A DNA stretch of 64,000 nucleotides from Symbiodinium kawagutii (Eukaryota; Sar; Dinophyceae; Suessiales; Symbiodiniaceae): contig VSDK01017543.1 of the NCBI GenBank assembly GCA_009767595.1, positions 30,404-94,403 on the forward strand. The letters run 5' to 3'. The translations under genes were made by a program, and so were the position numbers. The notes below the pieces were generated by a model, which was not told where the DNA came from, searched no databases, and saw only the letters and a list, made by a program, of their open reading frames with translations. This document shows, in pieces, positions 11,605 through 24,209 of this stretch. Each line of letters opens with the position of its first letter. The first letter of the stretch is position 1.

Positions 11605-14018
11605 GAATATGCACTTATGCCGTTTGCTCGCCAGATTTGCTGTCACCAAATGCATGCGAGAGTTCAGAGTCCACTCCACGGGCCACTTGTCGCTATTAGC
11701 AAGGTCAACAGCAAAAGGTCACGGTTTTGTGCCACCTGGTATCAACACATCAAACCCTGCCGTTTCCCATTGACCCATGGTGAAAACAGGCGACATTACT
11801 ACTCATTGCAACAGAATGTACAATGAACAAGTACAAATGTAAGGAAATTATGCTATCGCCTGTTGCAGTATGCTTTAGCACTGCTTGATTGTGGATTCGC
11901 CACTCAACCTGGTTCGAAGAAAAGTGCTTGTCAATGTATTACAAATTCCCAAGACCCACACGCGGTCACGATTTTCTTTGCGATTCTTTGCGCTGCCGGT
12001 TGCTTGACCCTCGCTTGCGGTTGTTTCAGATGAGCAGCAGATTTCAAGACTTTTAAGCACCTTACTTACTGCTGGATTTAAGCAACATTCAATTGCAATG
12101 GCCTCCTGGCTCCAGACTTCCCAGTGGTAAGCCACTGGTGCTGGCCATACAGCGAAGCAAGAATGCATGGTGGCATCGCTGGTGGTTTCAGCTGCTCACA
12201 AGAGACTGCATACCGGGAAAGCTTCAATCACAGTGAACTCATTATGAACTCATTATGAACTCATTATGAATCGCTTGCATTGTTTCAAATCTTTAGAGCG
12301 CTTAGAAACAATGCAAGCGACACAACCTGTTGACATTTGCCCTAGTTGCTTTGCGGCGTGAAAGAGAGGAATGGCAGGGAGTAAACCTTCAGACCCATCT
12401 TCCCCGGTGGCACCTTACCTTTCTGCGAGCTGCATCCCACGCAGCAATTCTACCCATGAGAATCTACACACCTGAGAAGGGCTTCGAAGTATGAAATCAC
12501 AGAAAAACCACGGGGGAACCACAGGGGAACCAGTGCCATCACACAGACGTCCTGACCGGCTGGGTGCCCTGGCCATGGCCTGGTGACACGGCGATGGCGG
12601 AGGTCTCACGCCATGGCAGCTGACACAAGGTGGGGCTACAGGCCGTTGGAGTAGTGAATCTGACGGTTGTTGAGATGAGTCGTTGCTAATTAGTTGGTTA
12701 ATGGATCTAAGGTTCCACTATCAACCATTGGATGAAACCGTTCAAAGTATTTACCCTTAAATGACGGATGTTTCCATCATAGAGTTTGGTAGTCGGCAAC
12801 CGCGATTTCAATAAAGGCTCCAGGGACAGGAGGGGAACCATTGCCCCTGTGAGGTCGGTCGCCAACAGGCATAAACAAATTCTAGTTGCGAAGTCTTTTC
12901 TTAGGCGAACTACTCTTACAGCATGCCGGGGACCAGGGCAGCTGATGTCGTCAACTGTGGAAGTTCATGGATTTGAACCTGTGAAGTACTACAATGGTGC
13001 GTCAAGTCTTTCAGCATATGTTTGATCAACAAGGACTCACATTTTTGTCTTGCTTGCACGCTTTAAAGCATATATGCTCTGCTTGTAAGTATTACATATA
13101 CATATATTTTGTTGGTTGTATCCACAAGATCGTAGCATGACGTCCCTGCAGGCCAACGAGCCTGGCAGCCATAGGTGCACAGGCGCTGGGAGTGCAAAGC
13201 AACCGAGCCTTGAAAAATGCCGTGCTAACAGCGACCATATACCGACCACACCCAACAGCCAACCAGCAGCAACAGTAGCAACCACCAACACGAGCAACAA
13301 GAAGAGTAGCAACAGCTTGAGACTGATCATTGCCAACTGGATGGTCACAACTGGTTAGTAGTACGTTACCAGCTTGTCATTGCCCTGGTTCTTTGGTTAA
13401 GCAGTGACCTGTGCAGGCCGAACCCCGGCAGAGCTTCCGGCTGCTTGAAAGTTTGCTGCTTGGCAAGCTGAAATGATTCCACCATGGGAATCCATCGACA
13501 CCAACTGCCAACCACACACCATTATATATGATACTTCTGTTGATAGCCAAGCAGAAGAATGGTGATGAAACGAAATAGAAACAATGGCAGCAATGGTTCC
13601 ATAGTTCCACCGCAGGCCAAAGAGTGGCTGATTCCAGTGGTCTCTCTTGGCATTGTCTTGAACTTGGATTCGTCAGGAAATGGAACCGAATCAGTTGGAT
13701 TGAATTCACCGGTGTGGATTCAGATGCCCACTGTCCGCAAACCTCTTTTAGTAGATTATGTACAGTAGGGGGTTGCGGGAGCCGGATATATGGATCGCAT
13801 CCGCGCGGCAATATATTATCCTCATAGTGCATGCATGTATGCATGTCTTAGATTAGATGGGAATTGTGATATAGATTACATAGTATATATATACACATAG
13901 TATTTTAAGCTGGTTTTTGAAAGACGTCTTGTGGAAGGACTGCACCCCATCATTTGATGTAAATGGTTTTAGCCTAGTGGATCACTGCACCTTCCCACTT
14001 GCCCCCATGGCACTGCAG
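11605..14018. other. Non-coding stretch
   Basis: Contains three GAACTCATTAT units near 12236-12267 and little else. A patch after CCCTGCAG at 13149 is open for about 70 codons but is low-complexity (Asn/Thr/Ser) and was not called. Confidence 0.45.
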
Positions 14019-14083
14019 GCACCAGAAACGTGCTCCTGTGGATTTGAAGCTCTGCAATGCAGCGCTCAGCAACTTCGCGAAAG
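14019..14083 (+). CDS. PPR-protein exon 1 (first one seen)
   Basis: Between CACTGCAG and GCGAAAG|GTCCCC the frame reads HQKRAPVDLKLCNAALSNFA then K. The part PVDLKLCNAALSNFAKG matches the dinoflagellate PPR pattern in which a D-x-x-x-x-N-A-A-hydrophobic helix A start is followed by a small-residue turn. PPR proteins bind organelle RNA in a sequence-specific way. It leaves with one base (phase 1), which does not directly match the next called exon, so an exon is probably missing between. Confidence 0.5.
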
Positions 14084-15818
14084 GTCCCCGCTCTCAGTTG
14101 ATCATGTTTCGTAAACTTGCTGTTGCTTGAAACGCGTCGCTTGACCTGCTTGGTTGGTTACATGGGGTTGTGATGCTAACTTTTCCATGTCATTCCTACA
14201 ATCTCTTGGGAGAATACCAACATATACCAATTGACGTCAGCCATACCAGGCATTTCCCCATCCAGGTGGCCACTGGTGTTGGAGCCTGGCACTGCTGTCT
14301 CACCTCTCAGCTTGGGATTTGCAAGCGGATGTGGCGCCTTGGGCTCTCCGGGTTCGTTTCGAAGTTGCTTGTGACATCTTTTGACTTCCAGGTTCAACGG
14401 ATGAATGTGGGCTTAGATATGGACGTAGGACGATGCACAATGTTGCACCATCCGAATCTCGCTGTCATGGCTTAGTTTCGAAGTATCACAGTGGGCCAAA
14501 CCCGCCGCTGAAGCCCCTCTAGGCTATGCAGGCGGTGCCGCAGAATGGAGAAGTATCCATTCCTCCTGCGGGAAGTAGTCTACTATATAGGTATAGCTAC
14601 TGTACTATATATTAAGTATCGATATTTTCTACTAGTGTCTACTTAATCTATATTCATATATAGAATTCAATATTTATGCATCTACTTATATCTTCTATCA
14701 TGACATTTTCCTAACGGGAGGGATTGCTTTGGGGGTGAGAATTCCAACACTTCAGCTGTGACTGAGAGCCTGCCACCCAATCTACAGACACGCCTACAGC
14801 TATTGCTGGATGAGCTTGGCCCCTGTGGCCCCCTTCTAAACATGATTCTCATTGTTCTTATGGCTCCAAATGGGGTGAGTCCGAAAATCCATGAACTCCG
14901 GATAGCTATTGCAGTAAGCTAGATTTCAGAGGCGATAGCCCAAATTAGCCAAATCAAAAAGATTTTGGGCGGCACCATCAGTGCTCTTTGCCATGATCTA
15001 TCATTGCTTGGTTGGTCATGATAGAGTACAGAACTGCTTGCATGGTCGGCGATACCATCAGGGCTGAAGAAAACGCTTTGAGGTGAGTCTCTCCATGACC
15101 TTTTCTGCCATGAGACGAGACCAGCCCTGGCAAAATGCCATTGACTTGCTGGAATCCTTGGATGTAGTCCCTGACAAGATGCTTGTCACCGTTGCGGACC
15201 CACCTTGGTGCTGGCAGCTCAAACTTTTGGAATAATCTGCGGTCAAAACCCATGTGCTTGTGAAACTGGGCACTGCCATATGATGTCTTCCGATTCTGAG
15301 TGAACTCAACGCTGCCTTGGCACAATATTGCAACATCACAATGCAACAAACAGCAGGTACAAAGCATTTTCTGGTGCAAGTCATTGGTTGGCGGGCCACC
15401 TGGGTGCTTGATCTGGCTGTTGGTTGACGATCATACTGCTGCTGTACTGCGTCCAATTTGCGGCTGATCAATGCTGATCGATGCTGATCAATGCTGATCA
15501 ATGCTGATCATTCATCTAATCGTACCTGACTTTCGTAAAGGTTTCCGATACAAAGTACATCCCTTTGCGGCGGTCGTAACCGGGGGAAGTGTTCCCAATT
15601 GATCAACCATTCCAAATGCCTTTGGAGACGCAACCCTTCCCAGAGATCGTCCACATCAAATGGATCTCTCGACAATTTTGTTGGAAGAAAGACCTCTGCT
15701 GCTACAATGATATCAAACGATAATCATTTGGATGCCAGAGGTGAATTCCTTCATGACGTGTCCTGACATAGCTTTGCATCTGTCAAGCCACGTTCCATGG
15801 ATTTCCACGGTGGCTGAG
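14084..15818. other. Intron or intergenic sequence inside the PPR region
   Basis: AT-rich at 14579-14700. Holds four to five GATCAATGCT units at 15468-15508. No exon was seen. Confidence 0.45.
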
Positions 15819-15961
15819 GATTGCCCTCAACGGCTTGATGTGTTTGTTGCCCTGGAGACCAGCTCTGGAGCTCTTGAGTTCGTTGCCCGAAAGGCGGATG
15901 GAAGCAGATCAGGCCACGTTTAACGGAGCCCTCAATGCCTTGGACAATTGGCAGCTGCCTG
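15819..15961 (+). CDS. PPR-protein exon
   Basis: Acceptor GTGGCTGAG, donor GCTGCCTG|GTAGCA. The frame includes WRPALELLSSLPERRMEADQ and then ATFNGALNALDNWQLP. The W-x-x-ALELL-x-x-P element followed after about nine residues by D-x-x-T-F-N-x-A-L is the canonical succession from helix B of one PPR motif to helix A of the next. It ends with one base of a codon, and the exon at 16932 starts with two bases (TC), so the two join in frame. Confidence 0.65.
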
Positions 15962-16931
15962 GTAGCACAGCGGCGGCAATCTCAGTTGGGTCCATGTTAG
16001 AACCAGGTCACCATAGACGAAGGGAACCACAGGGAACCGCAGGGAACCACAGGGAACCACAGGGAACCTGGAACCCCAGTTTTTCGGAAGACACTCCACC
16101 GCGGCCATTGAACATTGGGACAGAGCTGTCTGAGCGATCCAGCCCCAAGAGCGACCTTTCTTCGAACTCTCCCATGAAGACTTATGAAGACTTGATTTGT
16201 TTTGGTATGCTGTCAATTGGTCTGGTTGTTTTTCGTCTCTATGGGCCACGGATGGCATTGGAGCACGATGGAACATCCCGACTTGCACATGTTTGAAATG
16301 ACGCTGATGGTGGCTGGTAGTGCCGGGCAGTTTGTTGACTGCTCACTGAGAGGGCCCCAGCTGCTCCCAGGATGGTTTTAAGCCTTTTGAACTCGATGCC
16401 TTTGTTGCTTGGCGAGGCCGTGCTACCGGCGCAAAAATGCTGGCAGAAATTGAGAGGGCTACCCCCCGACCGACTGCTGATGAATCAAGGAGTACATGAC
16501 TAGAATTTCGGAGTACATGACTAGAATTTTGGGTGTTCGAATGATTATTGTGGGGGTATGCATGGAGTATTCCCACCACAAAGCAACCAATGACATCAAC
16601 ACATGAACTGAGGCCCCAAAGCTCAAAGTATAGGTTAGCCAAGCCTGGTGCAACCTGCCAGCGCCCACAGTGGGAAACAAACCAACGACTTTGGGATGTT
16701 GTTTTGTTTGCCATTGCCGAACGGGGTCTCCCACTGGAATGTGTACGTAGTCAGTCCCATGTCAGCCATCAAGGAAGAGGCCTTGCAATTGAATGGCTTA
16801 TATAATTTGCAAAGATATTCATTCTCCACTCTCATCCATTCCCAACATGGTTGTTTTCACCAGGGAATGGATTTGTTTCTTAATCCATGTTTTCCATTCT
16901 CGAATGAAAGGGCGAACTAAAACATCATAAG

Positions 16932-17078
16932 TCTTGGACCGGGCACATGCTTTGGAGACAAATTGGGCTGCAATGGAAGCTGCTGAGATCAGTGGCCGAC
17001 GCCGCGACATTTTTCAATTCCTCAGCACGAGCATGGCACCATTGGATGAGTCAAAACTGCCTGGACACTGCAGAAATG
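16932..17078 (+). CDS. PPR-protein exon
   Basis: Frame after acceptor CATAAG contains LETNWAAMEAAEISGRRRDI and FQFLSTSM. A-A-M-E-A-A-x-x-S-G-R is a typical helix A and turn, and the hydrophobic stretch after it the helix B. Donor CAGAAATG|GTACTC leaves one base (G), which joins in frame to GT at 18664, giving a smooth read into GFTTAIIAC. Two successive joins in phase argue for a genuine multi-exon gene. Confidence 0.6.
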
Positions 17079-18663
17079 GTACTCTATGGACTTCTGGCAT
17101 CTCCTTGCCGTCAGGATTGCAGGACGATGAAATCAAGCATGACAGTAGACAATATCATAGCCACAGGACTTTTTGTAGACCCAAACATGTACCAAAAGAA
17201 CCTTTACTAGCTACTAGTCTTTCTCCTTTATGCAGAATGTATAGACTCCCTAACCTCTCTCCTTACTCCTCAATCATAGACTTTGTCCAAGTTGTATAGA
17301 CCCCATATACATAATTACACATAGACTCTATATACATAGACTTAAAATCTATCTCCCTTTCTCTCCAATTTTGGGAAGCTCTTTGTGTCGACCTAAGGCA
17401 AGCTGTGCAGCCCGATCTGGGCAACTGGAACACAGCGATGAAGGTCTGTGGCCACTTGGGCCAATGGGAGCACCTTGTCGCATGCGAAAGCTGTTTGTTG
17501 ACTCAGTCACAACCAATGATAGGCTAATGGAATCATCTCCTGATCATGTATGATATTGTAAGGATCATCAATTAATCACAAACAATGGAATCATCTCCTG
17601 ATGATTCGTCACGATAATCCCAAGTGCATGATCACAAAAGAGATCCCAGCTGGTTGTTGTGGTTGGTTGTGGTTGCTTCCAAAATCCCAAACGTTCTTAT
17701 CAACAGTCAGTTGTTTGACAAGGTTCCCAATAGGTACTCGTACGTCGTACATACTCCCTATAGTATTGCTTCGGTTAGCCCCTTTCATGCCCAACCAGCC
17801 AACCAGCCAAGCTGTTTTTTTTGTGACATGTGGGTGTACTTATGTTTCAGAGCTCAGTTCGTGACAGAAAGGACAGTTGCGGGGTGGGAACTTGATCAAA
17901 ATACTTCCCACGAAAATGGAGGTTCAAGGGTAGACCGGGCTGCTCATTGAACTAGCAAGACCAGCTTGAGCCGTGCAGTTGGTTTCCTCTACTACGAGAT
18001 GCAACGAGATTGGCACAGATATTTAGGTGAATATGACATATATGAAAAGTTTTTTTTGCATGTCTCATGCACGACCAGAAAAGGGAGTGGCGCGACCACA
18101 AGTGTTTGGATGCTGCTCACTCATCGTAGAGTAAGTACCACAGGTGCTTGGATGGTAAGTCATGGTGGATGGAGGTTTTCTAAAAAAATTCGAGAAGTGA
18201 ATGCATCAGGAGGAAGGTCGTTGATGCTGAGGAGCCACTTCTAGATAATCACAACATACTTGTGGGATCTTATGGGTTGAACGTGCTTTGAACGCTTATC
18301 AAAAGGCGTTCATGGGCTGGGTGTTGTACATCTAGGGCTGCGACAGCCAATATCTTCTGAAGCATTGCAGCATGTATCGTTTCTACTCTACTGCCATGTT
18401 CAGACTTTTCCACTACACAGCTGGTTCCGAAAGTTCTTTCGAGGTGGGTTCTGGCATTGTTGCAATCACTTCCTGCCCCAGACCATGCGAGTGGCTCGGC
18501 GGACCATCGAGTTATGGAAGGTCACAAGGAAGGCCCGAAATTGAGGCATCTCTGAAATTTCCAGCAGGGTACCAGTTGGTCGACCGAAAAGATTTCTGTT
18601 CCCAGCAGAGTCGCACTTCTCAATCCACGTTCCACGCAGTTCCCAGAGTCATCCAGAGTTCAG

Positions 18664-18780
18664 GTTTCACGACCGCCATCATCGCCTGTCCCCAGTGGCC
18701 ACTGGCCTTGGAGCTTTGGGCAGCAGCCCCGAAGGATGCCGGGCTCAACACGGCTGTGTTGCAAGCGCTGGCGCCCTTTG
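18664..18780 (+). CDS. PPR-protein exon
   Basis: Reads FTTAIIACPQWPLALELWAA and later LNTAVLQALAPF. Two PPR motifs are split across it: AIIAC-x-x-WPLALELW closes one helix pair and N-T-A-V-L-Q-A-L opens the next. The donor GCCCTTTG|GTGGGG leaves one base that joins to GT at 19267. A longer open frame continues to 18857, but the earlier donor gives the better PPR alignment. Confidence 0.62.
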
Positions 18781-19266
18781 GTGGGGACCTTGGGGATGCG
18801 GTTCCGGGTCTCACCATAGCAACATTGATTCAACATGAGTTGGATGCAAAAAGATGAACCTATAAAGATGGATGAAGATGGATAACCAATCAGAATAAAT
18901 AGGATGGAAATACTTAATATGATAATACATAAGAATCATAAGAACTTATTGGATTCCACAGGAAAGGAACAGACAAGTAGGCACCAGTCAAGGATGATCA
19001 TGGCGCGCAACTGCAATTCTGACATATCGCATGCCGGTTCAAGTTCCATGCTTCAACGCTATGCTTTTGATTGCGCATGGCAGTGCTGGATGCTGTTTGC
19101 AAGAGTTGCCTGGTCCATTGCCACCGGTGTCTTGCTGAATACGGTGGTCTTCACGCAATTTTGGTAAAGTCTGGGTGTTAAAAACCCACATGAAAACATC
19201 TGAAAACCCGTTTAGGTCGCCATTCCAGCAGCATTTGATCCCGTAGGTTGCAGAGCGGCTCGCCAG

Positions 19267-19379
19267 GTGAATGGGAGATCTGTTTGCATATCTTCACTGC
19301 TCAGAGCAGCAGTTCTGCATTGCGCCACGACTGTGATGTGGCGCAAGTGGTGAAGGCCGCCCTGAGTGCTGGACGACAG
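19267..19379 (+). CDS. PPR-protein exon
   Basis: After CGCCAG the frame reads EWEICLHIFTAQSSSSALRH and then DCDVAQVVKAALSAGRQ. Joined to the previous exon it gives an uninterrupted ALAPFGEWEICLHIF, the expected G-x-W-x-x-x-L-x-x-F PPR helix B. The best 3' end is CGACAG|GAGTGG, a GA donor in phase 0; the frame stays open to 19424. Confidence 0.5.
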
Positions 19380-19613
19380 GAGTGGCGGCGGGGAGAAGTG
19401 ATGCCACAAGGCTGGGTCACCACGTAGAGATTTCCAGAAGCTTGTTGAATGATGTTGAATGGTGACGAATGATGATGAATGATGTTGAATGATGTTGGAT
19501 CAGAGGATTCTTTGGGGAAAGAAGGTTGGTGGAATCATTTGGAATCAGTGATTTTGCTGAAGAAGTTCCGCCCAAATCTGCAAGGGTCCTGAGGGTGTTC
19601 GTCGCGCTGCAAG

Positions 19614-19675
19614 GACCTACGGGCGATGATCCGTTGCATGGCGACAGAGTTGGACGTCATGGCGGAGGGGCAAAG
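19614..19675 (+). CDS. Possible PPR-protein exon
   Basis: After GCTGCAAG the frame reads DLRAMIRCMATELDVMAEGQ. It enters in phase 0, matching the preceding GA donor, and ends at CAAAG|GTTGTA. It is helical but lacks distinctive PPR residues, and other frames are open here too. Confidence 0.33.
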
Positions 19676-22600
19676 GTTGTAACATCGTTGAGAGATCTCT
19701 GGTATGTACCCAGGCTGATGCGGGATCATGGATTATCCAATTACCCATAGTGTACCCAGCAAGATTCTTAAAACTGCCATTTCCAACTTCCAACAGGGAA
19801 GGCATTGCTCTGGGTACCGAAAACGTGAAGAGGCACCTTTTTTGTCGACAATGTGACACCCAATCATTTCCCGAATCGTTTCTAATGTCAACAAGTTCAT
19901 GGATTCCTGTTCTCCCAAACAGGCCAATGTTTGAAAGGTTTGAAGCCTGGCACTTGTCACAACCCAGTGCCGCCCTTCGCCCAGGGATGGTGCCTGCATG
20001 TGCCCGCTACCCTTCCATGTTGACAACCTCATTTGCGAACACACCAGGGATGTTCACAACTCATTGTGATGATTGGGCATTGTTGCTAGATGTTGGTGGT
20101 GCCCAGATGTGCACAGGGATTCCAAATGATGTCTTCGCAAGCCTGACTGCCAGCCCCGTTGATCAAACAGGGGTGACGGGGATCCAACAGCCCGACAGAT
20201 GCTCACCTTCAGGAATCTCTTTCGCTGATGAATAAACAATCAGAAACACATCAAAATCATCCAGAAAACTGGCTTCGAAATCAAACATCCACTGCAAGTT
20301 GCCGCGGATGTAGTAGCTACTATAGTTCATGTCTCAGCAGGGGTGTCTACGTGTGCTTGTCTCGTAAACTGCTCGCATCTGTGTGATTGCCGATACTTTG
20401 ATGCCTTGATGCAGGACACATCAGGACACCATGACATACCATGACATACCATGACCATGTTGACGTCAGGAGCAACCACGACTCTCAGAAAGCCTGGAGC
20501 AATATTTGGCTCATAAATGTTTGGGATTGCTGGCATGTTGAACAGCTCTTTGGCACAAGCTCATTCCGATTACTGCATTTGTGGCGAAGCCCCCACAAAT
20601 ACTGCACTCTAGGCACATGCATCAACTTCGACCCAAAGACGCAATGAGATCATTGTGTTTGCTTCCCAAGCTTGGATGGTGGTCGGGTCATGTCGGGTCA
20701 TGTCGGGTCATGTCCGGTCTACCTCCGAACGGATGAAGTGCATCGCTGAGGTGCACTGGACGGAGAACGCGTGACTTACAACACGATCTTGCAGGAGCCA
20801 GTAGCTTAGTGCTGCTATGTGCTGCAGCAACAGCAATGTGTAGCAGTGGCATTGCTCTACCGCTGTGAGATCAAGGTTCAGTCGACTGGGCTACTGGCAA
20901 CAATCGCTGGATTTGCTCTCCGCGATGATTTCTTCTCGGGTGCCGCCCGATGAGTCTCTTGGCGAAAGAGGTTGAGATGTCGCATCGGGATAGAAAGGCA
21001 AGTCGTGGTGTGCACATCGAAAGGGTCATCATGTTTGCTATTTTCAGGTGGGAACTGAGAGTGCAGCCATGGTGATGACTGCCCCCAGATTGACAAATTC
21101 TTCAAAAGGAAGTTGATCGAACATTTGATTTGCAAAGATGAGCAAAGAGACCATATGTTTTTGCTTTCCGATTGCGAAGCTTGAGAAGCACACGGATAAG
21201 ACATGATAAGACGGTATTCAAGTTCGAAAACGCGCTGCGATCGTGCCATATCAGGAAATGTTCTTTTGCAATTGTAGGGAGAAGGTTATTGCGAGACATC
21301 CATTGACAACCAAAGGGGGGGAGATGCATATCTAAGAACCCGCCTCTTGGTCTGTGGCATGCACTTGAAATGAGTAGTTTGATACTGGGCGGTTTTGATG
21401 CCGCAATGCCACTCAGTCCGGAGGAATAGTCACCAGAATGGTTGGCAGCAGTTTCGGTTTCTTTGCCCAGACGCATGAGAGTATTATCTTTATACAGGGG
21501 GCATGGAAATTAAGCTCCAACAGGTGACACCTCACCACTTCATCTCTGGCCACGGTTTGAGGTGAACCAGGGTGCTGATGACACCTTTTGCATCCCTCGG
21601 CCAAGCATCACCCCATTTGGTGAATCCTTCAGCCACAGCCAAATCCAAACCCTGTGCATTTAGAACACTACCATCCCTACGAGTTCGAGTACACAACATG
21701 ATCCCGGTCGAAACGTGCAACTGGGTGATTCCAACCCTGACCTTGTCCGAATCGAAATTGAAGTCTAAAAGCCAGATCATCACCCACGGCTTAGTTCGGC
21801 AACGTTTGATATCCATTCTGTCATTTCTAGTATATCATAACCCTTTTTTAGAAATCGGAATCAATACATGACAAAACACAGAATCCATTTCAACTTGCAC
21901 CAAACCCACGAACACCACATCCTCCGAGTTACAGCTATGGCTTGTGCATCGGTTCTTGTGACTCCCACGGTGCTTGGCAATTGGCATTGCGGCTCCTGGG
22001 CGTGGCTTGGCAGCCAAATGCAGCCAATGTGTCTGCAATTTTTGCGCCAAGTTGGTATCCTTGATGATCAGCGGCAGGTCATGCCTGCACGAACCTTGAT
22101 GCCACAGCTGAAAACTTACCAGGCGCCGTGGTGTATCGCGCCGGGTGACCACAAGCTCAACCCTGTCCTGAATGGGATAGGGTTGAAGGGTGACCTCATG
22201 GCAGTTCTAAAGGAAGGGAAGTCTGAGCTGAGGTTGGCCAGTCATTTCTTGCAGACTAAGGGGTGTGCAGGGGTGACAAATGCACATTTCCAGTTGGTTG
22301 TCACATATGTATGTACTTGAAGCTGACTTTGCTGACGACCATGAAAGAAAAAATCTGCATCCCAAGTCACCCATGTGACCCAGTGAGATGTTTAGAGATG
22401 CACCATCTAAGTTGGCCTGAACCCGTCATCAGGATGCATCCGGCAGCCCACCAAGCGCATCACACCTCACACGCACTTTCTTTCTTCACGGCCAAATGGT
22501 GTGGAAATAGTGCCAGGCGAACAGTGGCCAAAGCGATACAATTGGCAATTTCTCGTATCTATGACATTCCCTACCCAAACCAATCAGTATGACTTTGGAT

Positions 22601-22842
22601 TCGAATCCGCAGCTCAAAAAGGCTTTCGGGAGTGCAAGAACTTGGTCAATCGCTTCATCTTTTGGGCTTCTGAACCAACATAGTTTTCAACTGGCAAGCT
22701 TCAACACCACTAGCTGTGGCACCAGCACTTGTTTTCCTTAGAATGCTTAGGCATGAGCAGAATGTCTCAAACGCAAGCAAATATATGAACAATATATCAA
22801 AGAATATTCATCAGATGATCCCGTGGTGATTCCTTGACGCAG
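19676..22842. other. Long stretch without a supported exon
   Basis: Contains ATGTCGGGTC x3 near 20690. Frames are open on both strands at 21532-22320. The minus frame containing DGSVLNAQGLDLAVAEGFTK and the plus frame containing GDHKLNPVLNGIGLKGDL both look mildly protein-like and cannot both be real; neither was recognised. They may be remnants of an old element. Confidence 0.35.
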
Positions 22843-22949
22843 GTGGCTGCTGGTGTGTGTGCCCGCGCGGGGCAATGGAACGCAGTACTGCGCTTGTTGG
22901 AGATGTTGGGGCCTGAAGATGCTGACCGCGTGGCGACTTGGCACGCTGG
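22843..22949 (+). CDS. PPR-protein exon
   Basis: Acceptor CTTGACGCAG, frame VAAGVCARAGQWNAVLRLLE then MLGPEDADRVATWHAG. The string CARAGQWNAVLRLLEML is close to the classic dinoflagellate PPR core (helix A end, G-x-W, helix B). Donor ACGCTGG|GTGTGC. The link back to 19.6 kb needs an unseen exon. Confidence 0.62.
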
Positions 22950-23415
22950 GTGTGCTTGAGATTGCTTGAGGGGCCCATTGAGGGGTTGTTGTGAAATAGG
23001 ATGGGAATGGATGAGAGGAATGGACCTTGGAATGGACACCTCAAAGGAAAATCTAATGCTGAAAGGAAATCCATGGAAATTGACGGGCATCTGTGGAATG
23101 CTGAATGGAAATTTGTGGAAATCTGTGGAGTGCTCAAGGACATTCGCAGTCAAGGTCCCAGTGATTGCTGGATATTCACCAAGAGGGGTCAAAATCCAAT
23201 GACATGTACTCGAATTCCAAATTCTACTGCTGCTCAACTTGAGGTGTGTCCGCAAAAAGTCTTTGGGGTAACTGCTTATTAGCACGAATGCCTTCACTGG
23301 CCACAGTTCTTGGATCTGAGAGTGTGGAATTTGGTTACGTAGAGACACGTAGAGTATAGAGTTGGGTGATTTTGAAGTGCTCACATGCGCGGCTTGGTCG
23401 CCATGGTATTTTGCA

Positions 23416-23580
23416 CCAGCGGGCCGGTATGGTCTTGTGGAAATGACGTCTTGCCTCAAGCATCGGACCTGGGGTTCAATCCCCGGGTGCAACACTAGGC
23501 GGATATACGGGCAGCTACTCCACCCCTGCAGTTAAGGGGATGAGCTAGGGTGCTGCCGGACAAACCTACTACTACTATGG
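23416..23580 (+). mobile_element. tRNA-derived SINE-like element
   Basis: A pol III-type B box lies at about 23470-23484 (GGGGTTCAATCCCC, the T-arm core) and an A-box-like ATGGTCTTGTGG about 35 bases upstream, the spacing expected of a tRNA. The following 90 bases are a tRNA-unrelated body with internal CTGCCGG- and CTAC-rich parts ending near (CTA)n. The T-stem is imperfect, so it is not a working tRNA. A SINE needs multiple genomic copies, and only this one is in view. Confidence 0.42.
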
Positions 23581-24106
23581 TATTTCGCACCATTCATGTT
23601 CGGGGAAACCCGTGTTCAATCGGTTTGGCAAAATTCTCAAAGGACAACTGTGGTTGTGCCAGTGGTACAAAAGCAGGACAGGCTCAAAAGTGATCGATGA
23701 AATGAAACAAAAAATGTTAAGAATCACATGTCAACCTGTTCATCGTAGCAAGCACATAGATTCACCCGCCATTGTGTCATTTGTTTGCGTTATTGGTTGT
23801 ACAACGGCTGAAGTTAGATCAGCATCGATCTGGGAGAATCTCCAGTGAACCTGTTGGGGCCAACAAGTTCTGCGTTTCAAGCTACTGCGATAGGTCTAAG
23901 TGTTTTTTTCACATTTTTCGCCACAACAGCTATGATAGTATACATTCTAATACATTCTTATATATTTTCTTATTTTTCTATATTTCTCTTATTTACATAT
24001 ATCTTAGTATATTCTCATTTTTCTATATAAAACCTATATTTGCATTTTGTAATATTTCTACATATTTTTTTTTTTTCAAATTTGAATTTCTCGTTTTTGT
24101 CGCCAG

Positions 24107-24209
24107 GTCTCGGAGGCCCTGGACGCGTGTCACCTCTCGCGGCAGAGCGCGGCAGCGGCGCAGCTGGCGCTGGCCACGGCGCGGCAGCGAGCCACGGAGG
24201 CGGAGAAAG
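24107..24209 (+). CDS. PPR-protein exon
   Basis: It has a strong polypyrimidine tract (24067-24100) and CGCCAG acceptor. The frame reads VSEALDACHLSRQSAAAAQL then ALATARQRATEAEK. EALDAC is a helix A; the Ala-rich segment is a helix B. It ends GAGAAAG|GCGCAG, a GC donor, leaving one base that joins in frame to AT at 25577. Local GC content is much higher than the flanking AT-rich intron. Confidence 0.6.

Noticed and set aside
11156-11679. Long Met-, Asp-, Ser- and His-run open frames
   Set aside because: They are translations of the (ATC)n repeat and of unknown bases in the gap.
13377-13844. 155-codon minus-strand frame
   Set aside because: Composition is like non-coding DNA (many Cys, His, Trp and Ser), with no motif and no splice partners.
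22797-23495. 232-codon minus-strand frame
   Set aside because: It lies opposite a convincing PPR exon and the SINE-like element and is low-complexity (Ser/Pro/His); taken as a shadow.
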